Source: an uncultured bacterium
GTDB taxonomy: Bacteria; Actinomycetota; Coriobacteriia; Coriobacteriales; Coriobacteriaceae
Assembly (NCBI GenBank): GCA_905214425.1
Contig: CAJMLY010000013.1
Span: forward strand, 1-54,108
Length of the DNA: 54,108 nt
Direction of reading: 5' to 3'
Below, in pieces: positions 24,140 to 33,240 of this stretch (position 1 is the stretch's first letter; each line of letters opens with the position of its first letter). Made by a program: the position numbers and the translations under genes. The notes beneath the pieces are model-generated. The model saw nothing but the letters and a program-made list of their open reading frames with translations. It did not search any database and was not told the origin of the DNA.

Positions 24140-26698
24140 TTACTGCCCAAAGACCTCTTCGGCGATACGAGCGCTTTCGGCGGCGTCCTTGGCGTAGTAG
24201 TCCGCGCCGATCTGCTTGGCGTATTCGGGGGTGAGTACGGCGCCGCCCACGATGATCTTGACGCCCGGCACCTCGGCATGGAGCAACTTGATGGTCTCTT
24301 CCATGGCCACGACGGTGGTGGTCATAAGCGCCGATAGGCCGACGAGTTTGATATCGCGCTCCTTGACGGTCTTGAGTACCTCCTGCGGATCGACGTCGCG
24401 GCCCAGGTCAAAGACGGTGTAGCCGTAGTTGTCGAGCAGCATTTTGACGATGTTCTTGCCAATATCGTGGATGTCGCCCTTGACGGTGGCCACGCAGATC
24501 TTGCCCTTGTCGGCGATCTCGCCGGCGGGCATCAGGCGCTTGATGGTGTCGAAGCCCACGCGCGCGGCCTCGGCCGAGGCCATGAGCTGCGGCAGGAAGA
24601 ATTTGCCCTGGTCAAAGAGGACGCCCACCTCGTCGAGGGCGGGGATAAAGTGGTTGTTGATGAGGTCCATGGCGTCGTGGTCTGCCAGCAGACGCTCGGT
24701 CTCGGCAGCGATCTCGCCTTTGCGGCCCGAGACGACCATTCGACGAATCGGGTCGTCGTTGCCGTCAGTGCCGGCGGTGCCAGCAGCAGGCGCGGCATCA
24801 CTCGATGCGGCCTGAGCCGCTGCCGGGTTGGCGGCGATCTTGTACGGATCGGTCCAGCCGGCATAGCGCTCGATGTATCCGGTCGAGCCCTCGTCCTCAA
24901 CGCTCAGGACGCGATAGCTGTAGACGGTGTCCATAAAGCGCTTGGAACCCGGGTTCATGATGGGGGCGTCCAGGCCCGCGCCAAAGGCGGCGGCCAAAAA
25001 GACCGAACCCAGGAGCGGCCGCGCGGGCAGGCCAAAGCTGATGTTCGACACGCCGAGCGCGCATTTGACGCCCAGGCGCTCCTTGCACAGGGACATGGCG
25101 CGCAGGATCTGCTCGGCCTGGCGTTGATTGGTCGAGGCGGTCATGACCAGGCAGTCGATGAGGATGCGGTCCGGTCCGATGCCGTAGCGGGCGGCCTCGG
25201 CCACGATGTGCTCGGCGATGGCGAAGCGGGCCTCGGCGGTATCGGGGATGCCGCCTTCGTCGAGCGTAAGGCCGACAACGTTGGTGCCGTAGTGGGTGAC
25301 CAGCGGAAAGATCTCATCCATGATCTGCTGCTTGCCGTTGACCGAGTTGATGATGGGCTTGCCGGCGTAGCGGCGCACGGCGGCCTCGACGGCTGCAGGA
25401 TCGGTGGAGTCGATCTGCAGCGGCAGGAGCGTGGAGCCCTGGAGCTGTTCGGTCGCCTGTTGGATAATCTTGACCTCGTCGATCTCGGGCAGGCCCACGT
25501 TGACGTCCAGGATGTCGGCGCCCTGCTCCTGCTGGCTGATGCCCTGGCTCACGACGTAGTCCAGGTCGCCGTCGCGCAGGGCCTGCTGCAGGCGCTTTTT
25601 GCCGGTGGGGTTGATGCGCTCGCCGATGACGGCGATTTTGTGGCCATCGCAGGGGAGGTCCACCACGGTCTGGGCGCTTGTGACCGACATGCTGGGCCTG
25701 CGGTGGCGCGGACTGGGCGTGTGGTTATCGATAAGCGTGCGCAGTGCTGCCATGTGCGCCGGCGTGGTGCCGCAACAGCCGCCCACGACGCTCACGCCGT
25801 CCTCGATCATGCCGGCGACGGCCTCGGCGTACTCGGGGGCCTGGATATCAAAGACGGTGTTGCCGTCGTCGTCCACATGGGGGAGTCCCGCATTGGCCTG
25901 CACCATAACGGGCTTGTCGGTAACGGTGAGCATACGTGCGGCGAGTCCTCGGAGCTCGGCCGGTCCCTGGCTGCAGTTGATGCCCAAAACGTCGGCGCCG
26001 ATGGCGTCGAGCGTGATGGCGGCGACCTCGGGGCTCGTTCCCAGGAAGGTGCGACCGTCTTCCTCGAAAGTCATGGTGGCAAAGACGGGCAGATCGGAGT
26101 TTTCGCGGCAGGCGAGGACGGCTGCCTTGATCTCGGCAAGGTCGGTCATGGTTTCGATAATAAAGAGGTCCACGCCCGCAGCGACGCCGGCGCGTACTTC
26201 CTCGGCAAAGAGGTCGTAGGCCTCGTCAAAGCTGAGGGTGCCCAGGGGGCGCAGCAGGGCGCCGATGGGGCCGATGTCGCCGGCGACGTAGCGGGCGCCG
26301 GCCTCGCGAGCGCAGGTGACGGCCGCGGCAAAGACGTCTGCCACGGTGGCAGCACCGTCGAGCTTGTGGGCGTTGGCGCCAAAGGTGTTGGAGGTGATCA
26401 CGTCGCAGCCAGCCTCGACGTACTGACGCTGGATATCGGTGATGACCTGGGGCTCCTCAAAGTTGAGCAGCTCGGGCAGGGCGCCTGCCTTCATGCCAGC
26501 GGCCTGCAGCATGGTGCCCATGCCGCCGTCAAACAGCAGGTGCCCCGTGCCCTCGATGGCCGCACGCAGGCGTTCATCCTTAATGCGCAGATCGTCGATC
26601 GTGCGCGTCTTGTACGTGGCACCGTTGCGACGTGCGGCATCAACGGGTGCCGCCAATGCAGTGCCGTCAGAATCATGAGTGATAAGCGGAGTAAACAT
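24140..26698 (-). CDS. metH: cobalamin-dependent methionine synthase, without reactivation domain
   Basis: 852-aa enzyme moving a methyl group from methyl-tetrahydrofolate via cobalamin to homocysteine. Domains: homocysteine methyltransferase (about 45-325) with zinc ligands Cys242, Cys308 and Cys309; pterin-binding domain from about 353 (IAVIGERINPTGKKRL); a helical cap; and the B12 domain with DxHxxG motif GDIHDIGKN, cobalt-ligand His at about 744. The reactivation (AdoMet-binding) domain of E. coli MetH is absent and is encoded by the preceding gene. Start ATG 26698 follows AGGAGC. It is the last gene of metF - reactivation protein - metH. Confidence 0.95.
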   Translation of the reverse strand: MFTPLITHDSDGTALAAPVDAARRNGATYKTRTIDDLRIKDERLRAAIEGTGHLLFDGGMGTMLQAAGMKAGALPELLNFEEPQVITDIQRQYVEAGCDVITSNTFGANAHKLDGAATVADVFAAAVTCAREAGARYVAGDIGPIGALLRPLGTLSFDEAYDLFAEEVRAGVAAGVDLFIIETMTDLAEIKAAVLACRENSDLPVFATMTFEEDGRTFLGTSPEVAAITLDAIGADVLGINCSQGPAELRGLAARMLTVTDKPVMVQANAGLPHVDDDGNTVFDIQAPEYAEAVAGMIEDGVSVVGGCCGTTPAHMAALRTLIDNHTPSPRHRRPSMSVTSAQTVVDLPCDGHKIAVIGERINPTGKKRLQQALRDGDLDYVVSQGISQQEQGADILDVNVGLPEIDEVKIIQQATEQLQGSTLLPLQIDSTDPAAVEAAVRRYAGKPIINSVNGKQQIMDEIFPLVTHYGTNVVGLTLDEGGIPDTAEARFAIAEHIVAEAARYGIGPDRILIDCLVMTASTNQRQAEQILRAMSLCKERLGVKCALGVSNISFGLPARPLLGSVFLAAAFGAGLDAPIMNPGSKRFMDTVYSYRVLSVEDEGSTGYIERYAGWTDPYKIAANPAAAQAASSDAAPAAGTAGTDGNDDPIRRMVVSGRKGEIAAETERLLADHDAMDLINNHFIPALDEVGVLFDQGKFFLPQLMASAEAARVGFDTIKRLMPAGEIADKGKICVATVKGDIHDIGKNIVKMLLDNYGYTVFDLGRDVDPQEVLKTVKERDIKLVGLSALMTTTVVAMEETIKLLHAEVPGVKIIVGGAVLTPEYAKQIGADYYAKDAAESARIAEEVFGQ

Positions 26699-26707
26699 CG
26701 ATGGCTC

Positions 26708-27496
26708 CTAATGGCTGGAATAGCAGGTGGTGTGGGCGGCGCGGAAGCGGCAGTGCTCGCGCATGCGGCAGATATTGCAGGTGGGGCGGCTCTGGGCGTC
26801 GTGGACCTCGCCGTCAAACAGACCGATCACCGCGGTCACGCTCTTGGTGGGCATGAGCAGGCTGGTGGGTGTGACGGTAAGCCCGATGAGCCGCGTGGCG
26901 TTGAGCGCATTGACGATCGAGCGCTGGGCCGAGAGCGGGCAGTCGCCGTAGCCGGGACTAAAGCGCCAGTTGCCGGCGAGCCCATGAACGGCGGCGTCCG
27001 TCTTGACCTGCTGGTCCATTTGCTCAACGGCGGCTTCCACGTAAGCGGAGCACGCGGCGTCGAGCACGGCGCCCTCCAGGGGATGTTGGGCTCCCGTGGT
27101 GCGCAGGCGACGCTCGGCGTCCATGCCGAGGGTGCATGCCATGAGCGCGGCAAAGCGGGCATCTTTGAGATGTCGATAGATATCGCGACCTCGCAGCTCA
27201 ACGTTGGTGCCAACCAGACGGATGCTGGGCTCTCCCTGCTCGTCCACGCTCGTGGCATCGATGGCAAATACGCGGCGCACGCCACGGGGCTCAATGTCCA
27301 GTTCCAGACGTTCAACGACAAGCTCAATACGTCGTGACAGCTCGGGCTCAATCTGCTGGCCGCCGTAACCCAGATACCGCAGCATCTCGGCACGGTCGAC
27401 ACGGGGATGGTGTGCAGCATCGACACGGTAAAGCGCCGGCGACGCAAGGTCGGCCGGCACTTCGACAGCGGTTGTATCGATGTGCGGTTTTTCCAT
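26708..27496 (-). CDS. stand-alone MetH activation-domain protein
   Basis: 262-aa protein that would reductively remethylate inactive cob(II)alamin on MetH using AdoMet. The activation-domain region WRFSPGYGDCPLSAQRSI and the TPTSLLMPTKSVTAVIGL end are clear; a C-terminal Cys motif CNICRMREHC follows. The N-terminal part (about 1-120, EMLRYLGYGGQQIEPEL) is the helical module typical of split enzymes. Start ATG 27496 overlaps the metF stop (TAATG); the frame is open further upstream only as an antisense frame of metF. Nine bases separate it from metH. Confidence 0.9.
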   Translation of the reverse strand: MEKPHIDTTAVEVPADLASPALYRVDAAHHPRVDRAEMLRYLGYGGQQIEPELSRRIELVVERLELDIEPRGVRRVFAIDATSVDEQGEPSIRLVGTNVELRGRDIYRHLKDARFAALMACTLGMDAERRLRTTGAQHPLEGAVLDAACSAYVEAAVEQMDQQVKTDAAVHGLAGNWRFSPGYGDCPLSAQRSIVNALNATRLIGLTVTPTSLLMPTKSVTAVIGLFDGEVHDAQSRPTCNICRMREHCRFRAAHTTCYSSH

Positions 27497-28368
27497 TACC
27501 CCAGGCGCTCCATAATGGTCGCGGCGATCGCAGGACGGTTCATAGTGTACAGGTGCAGGCCGTCGGCGCCGTGCTCCTTGAGGTCGCAAAGCTGGTGGGC
27601 GGCATAATCTACACCGGCTGCCTGCAGACTCTCGGGGTCGTTCTCGTACTTGGCGAGAATCTTGATGACGGGGGAGGGCAGCGACGCGCCGCACATAAAG
27701 ACCATGCGGCTGATCTGCGACTTGCCCATAAACGGCATGATGCCCGCGGTAATGGGCACGGTGATGCCGGCCTTGTCGGCAAGCTCGCGGAAGCGATAGA
27801 AGCACTCGTTATCAAAGAAGAGCTGCGTCACAAAGAAGCTTGCGCCGGCGTCCTGCTTTTGCTTGAGGTATTCGACCGAGGCGTTGAGGTCCTCACAGGC
27901 AATGTGGCCCTCGGGGTAGGCCGCGGCGCCCACACAAAAGCCGGCGTCGATGAGCTCGGGGATGAGGTCGCGGGCGTAGGCGTAGTCAGAGGCGGGCTTG
28001 TCGTCCTCGGTCGCGCCGGCAGGGAGATCGCCACGCAGGGCCAGGATGTTTTCCACGCCGGCGGTGCGGTACTCATCGATCTTGGCGGCGATATCGGCGT
28101 GCGATCGGCCCACGCAGGTGAGGTGCGCCACCGAGGGCGTGTCGAATTCGCTCGTAATCATATGCGCGATGGGGGCGGTGGTGGCACCGTTGCCCGAGCC
28201 GCCGGCCGAGCAGGTGACCGAGACAAAGCTCGGCGAAAGCTTGCACAGATTGCCTGCCACTTCGCGAGCCGTATCGAGGGTAAGCTCGCCCTTGGGCGGG
28301 AACATCTCAAACGAAACGGGTGCGGTGCCCTGGGATGCTGCCTGCTTAAAAACCTCGTCGACGCGCAT
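27496..28368 (-). CDS. metF: 5,10-methylenetetrahydrofolate reductase
   Basis: 290-aa flavoenzyme producing the 5-methyl-THF used by MetH. Seen: VSFEMFPPKGELTLDTA near the start with the catalytic Glu, SVTCSAGGSGN, LRGDLPAG in the flavin site, and FFVTQLFFDNECFYRF. Start ATG 28368 follows GAGGAG; an ATG at 28434 lacks one. It leads an operon on the minus strand with the MetH activator and metH, so methyl-THF formation, methyl transfer and enzyme rescue are co-transcribed. No SAM or cobalamin riboswitch signature was found in the leader. Confidence 0.95.
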   Translation of the reverse strand: MRVDEVFKQAASQGTAPVSFEMFPPKGELTLDTAREVAGNLCKLSPSFVSVTCSAGGSGNGATTAPIAHMITSEFDTPSVAHLTCVGRSHADIAAKIDEYRTAGVENILALRGDLPAGATEDDKPASDYAYARDLIPELIDAGFCVGAAAYPEGHIACEDLNASVEYLKQKQDAGASFFVTQLFFDNECFYRFRELADKAGITVPITAGIMPFMGKSQISRMVFMCGASLPSPVIKILAKYENDPESLQAAGVDYAAHQLCDLKEHGADGLHLYTMNRPAIAATIMERLG

Positions 28369-28794
28369 ATCGTGCTCCTCTAGATACGTAATAGTGTGAT
28401 GTGTTGTAAGGATTCTACAGCACCACTGTGTCACGGTGGAGTTTCACTCGCTATTTGGGGATACCAATCGAAAATGCTTTGCTATCGGCATTTCCTATAA
28501 CAGGGCGGTCAATCTAGGATGGGGCTATAAAGACTGGTATCTGATGCAAAATACCAGTTAATAGAGCCCCATCTCAAATTGACTACCCTTAAACCATGGG
28601 GAAAGGTCTGCAATTTATACAGTTGATTGGCTGTTGAGGGTGGCAACGCCGCCGCGATGCGGTAACCTCATTGATTGGTTTCGCGACAGCAACATAACGG
28701 TAATGTTGCGGAAACACGGCGAGTCTAAGCTATGACTCGTTCGTTAGTAATCAACACCGCTTCTCACGCGGTGCCGATACGAAGGGAGTTCCGT
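28369..28794. other. metF / glutamine synthetase divergent intergenic region
   Basis: No gene. A nested inverted repeat stands out: GATGGGGCT (28518-28526) with AGCCCCATC (28565-28573), enclosing ACTGGTAT (28533-28540) with ATACCAGT (28551-28558). A second hairpin, GCAACAT/ATGTTGC framed by GTTTC/GGAAAC, spans about 28676-28713 in the glnA-type leader. AAGGGAG before 28795 is the ribosome binding site. Promoters were not assigned. Confidence 0.6.
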
Positions 28795-30882
<2,088 letters not shown>

Positions 30883-30911
30883 AACGTAACTGACATATCG
30901 TCACGGTATTG

Positions 30912-30946
30912 AGCCGGGGTCTGCATCGCGTGGGCCCCGGCTTTTT
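30912..30946 (+). terminator. terminator of glutamine synthetase
   Basis: AGCCGGGG (30912-30919) pairs with CCCCGGCT, followed by TTTTT; loop about 14 bases. Confidence 0.9.
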
Positions 30947-31000
30947 GTTTGCGAAGGACGCTTTGGATCCCGCTTTGCAACTGATTCGCCCACGTAATAA

Positions 31001-31230
31001 GGGGCCGTGGGCAAAAAACGTCAAATATGAGTACTGTCACAAGCCCTGTAGCATTATCTTTTTGCAAAATATGCAGTGTTACGCAACATATGTCCAAGTA
31101 CTTAGCGGATAAACGCCTGCAATTCTTCCGCCGTAGGACGCCTGACGTCTAAATCGCCTTCTAAAGGCATGAAATCGATGTTACTAAATCGGTAACAGTA
31201 CTCATATTTGCCATTTTTTGCCCATGGTCC
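31001..31230. repeat. 230-bp palindromic element with 39-bp imperfect inverted ends
   Basis: The ends 31002-31040 and 31191-31230 are inverted repeats with about 34 of 39 matches (shared core CAAATATGAGTACTGT). Read inward from either end they can be translated as GPWAKNxKYEYC followed by a weakly similar tail, and the right-hand one ends RRPTAEELQAFIR, so the ends might derive from two facing copies of a short coding sequence. It could be a MITE-like element. No transposase inside. Confidence 0.7.
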
Positions 31231-31247
31231 ATCGGAAGATGCCGGGA

Positions 31248-31307
31248 TCCGCACCCTGCCGGGTCCGAATCCCGGCATATCGGTAGCAAAAAGCCCGCTA
31301 CCGAATT
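31248..31307. repeat. first copy of a duplicated tRNA-Glu terminator unit, left part
   Basis: About 60 bases (GCACCCTGCCGGGTCCGAAT ... AAAAAGCCCGCTACCGAATT) nearly match 32779-32840. Its continuation (GGTAACGGGCTTCACATTTC ... CAGCGGGAT) is found at 32652-32693, on the other side of the IS element. The second, uninterrupted copy is 32779-32882 and includes the tRNA-Glu 3' end. So this unit was duplicated in tandem and then split by the insertion. Confidence 0.8.
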
Positions 31308-31391
31308 TGAACTGCGCCCCAAATCTTGGACGCCCTAAATAGCGACTAGGCTGGAGTGGGAAGGATAAACTGGACTTTCTTTTAAGGATCC

Positions 31392-32258
31392 TCAAGCGTA
31401 TTGCCGCTCGTATTCCACTGGAGACATGTAGCCCAGGGTGGAATGCATGCGCACCCTATTGTAATAGAGCTCTATGTACTTGAAGATGTCCTGCTTGGCC
31501 TCGTCCCTCGTCCCATAGCTCCTCTCTTTCACCAATTCCCTTTTCAGCGTCTTGAAGAACGACTCGGCCACCGCGTTGTCCAGCGGCGTGCCGGGCCTTG
31601 ATACCGACTGGACTATGCCATGCGAGTCCAGACACCGCTGGAAGGAACGGGAGGTGTACTGCGCGCCCCGATCGTCATGGAAGACGAGGCTGCCGTCGTC
31701 TGGCGGACCCTCCCTGCCGACCGCCTGCTCCATCGCGTCGATCGCGACCTTCTCGGTGATGCGCTCGGACATTGACCAGCCCACGACCTTGCGGGAGAAG
31801 GCGTCTATCACGGCTGCGAGATAGAGCCACCCTTCTCTTGTGGGTATGTAGGTGATGTCGCCCACCCAAAGCCTGTTGCGCTCGCCCACGGTGAAAGCGC
31901 GCTCTACCAGGTTCAACCGAGGGTCTCCCGGCTCGACCTTCTTCTGGATGCGGTGTTTTCGGGCCGCGCCCTTTCCGGCAAGTCCGAGCTTCTGCATGAT
32001 GCGGAGCACGCGCTTCTCGCTCACGACGATGCCGCTTTTTCGCAGTTCGCGGTTGATGCGCCGGTAGCCGTAACGGCCCTTGTGCCGCTCGAAGGCCTCG
32101 ACGACGAAACCTTCGATCGCCTCCCGCTCTATCTGGGCGTCGGACTTCTTCCGGCCGAGATACTCGTAGAAACCGGATTTCGAGACTTTCATCAGCCCGC
32201 ATGCCTTCTTGATGGGGCCGATCTCGCCCCTATGCTCTTTGAGGAACTCGAACCTCAC
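31392..32258 (-). CDS. IS3-family transposase OrfB (DDE catalytic subunit)
   Basis: 288-aa integrase-core transposase. Seen: HTH_21-type N-terminal region (KACGLMKVSKSGFYEYL, GRYGYRRINREL), then the DDE domain with WVGDITYIPT (first Asp), LVFHDDRGAQYTS (second Asp) and DNAVAESFFKTLKRE (Glu). All three acidic residues are intact. The start is GTG 32258. The frame is +1 relative to orfA and is open back to the poly-A run in orfA, so a fused OrfAB would need a +1/-2 shift or RNA slippage rather than the usual -1. Confidence 0.93.
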   Translation of the reverse strand: MRFEFLKEHRGEIGPIKKACGLMKVSKSGFYEYLGRKKSDAQIEREAIEGFVVEAFERHKGRYGYRRINRELRKSGIVVSEKRVLRIMQKLGLAGKGAARKHRIQKKVEPGDPRLNLVERAFTVGERNRLWVGDITYIPTREGWLYLAAVIDAFSRKVVGWSMSERITEKVAIDAMEQAVGREGPPDDGSLVFHDDRGAQYTSRSFQRCLDSHGIVQSVSRPGTPLDNAVAESFFKTLKRELVKERSYGTRDEAKQDIFKYIELYYNRVRMHSTLGYMSPVEYERQYA

Positions 32259-32271
32259 GCATGGTCTTGAC

Positions 32272-32562
32272 TCAAGAGGCCCGGAAATTTTTTAGTATCT
32301 CGTTCTCGCGCTCGAGCTCCTCGACCTTCTTCTTGAGCTTCACGATCTCGTAGTCCTTGTTGATCTTCGGGGAGCCGTTTCCGGGGAACGCGCCGTCTCC
32401 CATCTCCTCGTATTCGCGGGCCCATCTTCTCAGCGTCGAATCCTTTATGCCGAGTTCCTCCGATAGGCCTTTGACCGTCATTTCCCCGGACAGGACCACC
32501 TTTGCCGCCGAGACCTTGAACTGCCTGTCGTATCGCTTTCTTCTTTGGGTCATCTTGAACAC
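32272..32562 (-). CDS. IS3-family transposase OrfA (DNA-binding subunit)
   Basis: 96-aa protein with a helix-turn-helix (SGEMTVKGLSEELGIKDSTLRRWAREY) and a C-terminal leucine-zipper-like coiled coil (IVKLKKKVEELERENEILK), the normal OrfA layout. It ends just after CTA-AAA-AAT, a possible slippery run. A -1 shift there leads to a TGA that overlaps the GTG start of orfB, so termination-reinitiation is an alternative way to make OrfB. Confidence 0.92.
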   Translation of the reverse strand: MFKMTQRRKRYDRQFKVSAAKVVLSGEMTVKGLSEELGIKDSTLRRWAREYEEMGDGAFPGNGSPKINKDYEIVKLKKKVEELERENEILKNFRAS

Positions 32563-32648
32563 CTTTCGCTCTTAAATAGGTGTCCAATTCATCATACCCA
32601 CTCCAAAAGCCTCCCATTTCTCATGTCCAAGAAATGGGAGGCAGTTCA

Positions 32649-32882
32649 ATTGGTAACGGGCTTCACATTTCAAATGGTGCCCCCAGCGGGATGTCCGCGT
32701 GCGGCTGGCGCCGCCCGCATTCGCTGCGTCGCTTCGCTCCTTGCGTGCTGCGCTGGAAAACGCTTGCGCGTTTCCTCAGCTCCGCACCCTGTCGGGTTCG
32801 AATCCCGGCATATCGGTAGCAAAAAGCCCGCTACCGAATTGGTAACGGGCTTCACATTTCAAATGGTGCCCCCAGCGGGATT
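32649..32882. repeat. duplicated tRNA-Glu 3'-end and terminator unit
   Basis: ATTGGTAACGGGCTTCACAT... through CCCCCAGCGGGAT is present at 32649-32693 and again at 32838-32882, a direct repeat of about 44 bases. The right copy is the real 3' end of tRNA-Glu (minus strand) plus its terminator arm; the left copy carries only the last 18 tRNA bases and then diverges. The intervening DNA (32694-32778) is GC-rich without a gene. It looks like an attachment-site-type or unequal-recombination duplication. Confidence 0.8.
32821..32852 (-). terminator. terminator of tRNA-Glu
   Basis: On the minus strand AAGCCCGTTACC-AATTC-GGTAGCGGGCTT followed by TTT, one mismatch, 12 bases after the encoded CCA. Confidence 0.85.
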
Positions 32883-32940
32883 CGAACCCGCGATATCCAC
32901 CTTGAAAGGGTGGCGTCCTTGGCCGCTAGACGATGGGGAC
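32864..32940 (-). tRNA. tRNA-Glu (anticodon UUC)
   Basis: Cloverleaf of 77 nt including encoded CCA. Acceptor GTCCCCA pairs with TGGGGGC; the anticodon arm CCACC-CTTTCAA-GGTGG gives anticodon TTC; T-arm GCGGGTTCGAATCCCGC is perfect. Discriminator base A. It lies downstream (in + coordinates) of the IS element and its own duplicated 3' end. Standard tRNA-Glu, also the substrate misused as Glu-tRNA(Gln) precursor logic for GatCAB. Confidence 0.96.
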
Positions 32941-33039
32941 AGCGGGAAAGAGTATAGCAGACTTTTTTAGTCGTTCACATATCGTTGGCAAACTGAAAAA
33001 CCACCACATAGGAGCTGGCTCTCTATCCCGATCATCAAA

Positions 33040-33178
33040 CATCTCAACCTGTAACATCTGGGCTGATAAATCGGCTCTATGTGTTACAGATCGAGACAAA
33101 AGGCAGGCGTCGGGACGAACATCTCATTCTGTAACAGTAAGACGACTTTTAACGGTCTAGATGTTACAGATTGAGACA
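33040..33178. repeat. two tandem 59-nt CTGTAACA inverted repeats
   Basis: Unit 1: CATCTCAACCTGTAACA (33040-33056) with TGTTACAGATCGAGACA (33082-33098). Unit 2: CATCTCATTCTGTAACA (33120-33136) with TGTTACAGATTGAGACA (33162-33178). Both are exactly 59 nt, start 80 bases apart, and have 25-base unrelated loops. Arms are conserved while loops differ, as expected for a selected stem or paired binding sites. No gene lies in 32941-33240. Confidence 0.85.
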
Positions 33179-33197
33179 AACCGCTGGGACGGGTCAA

Positions 33198-33234
33198 AAC
33201 CACCACAAAGGTGCCTGTCCCCTTTGTGGTGGTT
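33198..33234. repeat. CCACCACA-type inverted repeat, copy 2
   Basis: AACCACCACAAAG (33198-33210) pairs perfectly with CTTTGTGGTGGTT (33222-33234) around GTGCCTGTCCC. It is copy 1 (3342-3376) in the opposite orientation and lies just after the stop codon of the minus-strand MurT-GatD gene. A half copy, AACCACCACA, is at about 32998. Confidence 0.85.
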
Positions 33235-33240
33235 GGGGCG

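Larger units (their letters stand above)
31308..32648 (-). mobile_element. IS3-family insertion sequence, 1341 bp
   Basis: Terminal inverted repeats TGAACTGCGCCCCAAATCTT (left, from 31308) and TGAACTGCCTCCCATTTCTT (right, reading in from 32648) match in about 20 of 24 positions; ends are TG...CA as in IS3 elements. The 3-bp target ATT is duplicated at 31305-31307 and 32649-32651. It carries orfA and orfB on the minus strand. It sits in the loop of a tRNA-Glu-type terminator hairpin that is intact in the neighbouring duplicate. Confidence 0.93.

Noticed and set aside
27497..27805. N-terminal extension of the MetH activator
   Set aside because: It is a shifted frame of metF and the TAATG overlap gives a natural start.
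28369..28440. SAM or cobalamin riboswitch before metF
   Set aside because: Leader is short and shows no conserved core of either class.
31102..31395. Minus-strand open frame encoding ...GPWAKNGKYEYC...
   Set aside because: Its first third is the left end of the IS element and there is no ribosome binding site; treated as part of the palindromic element.
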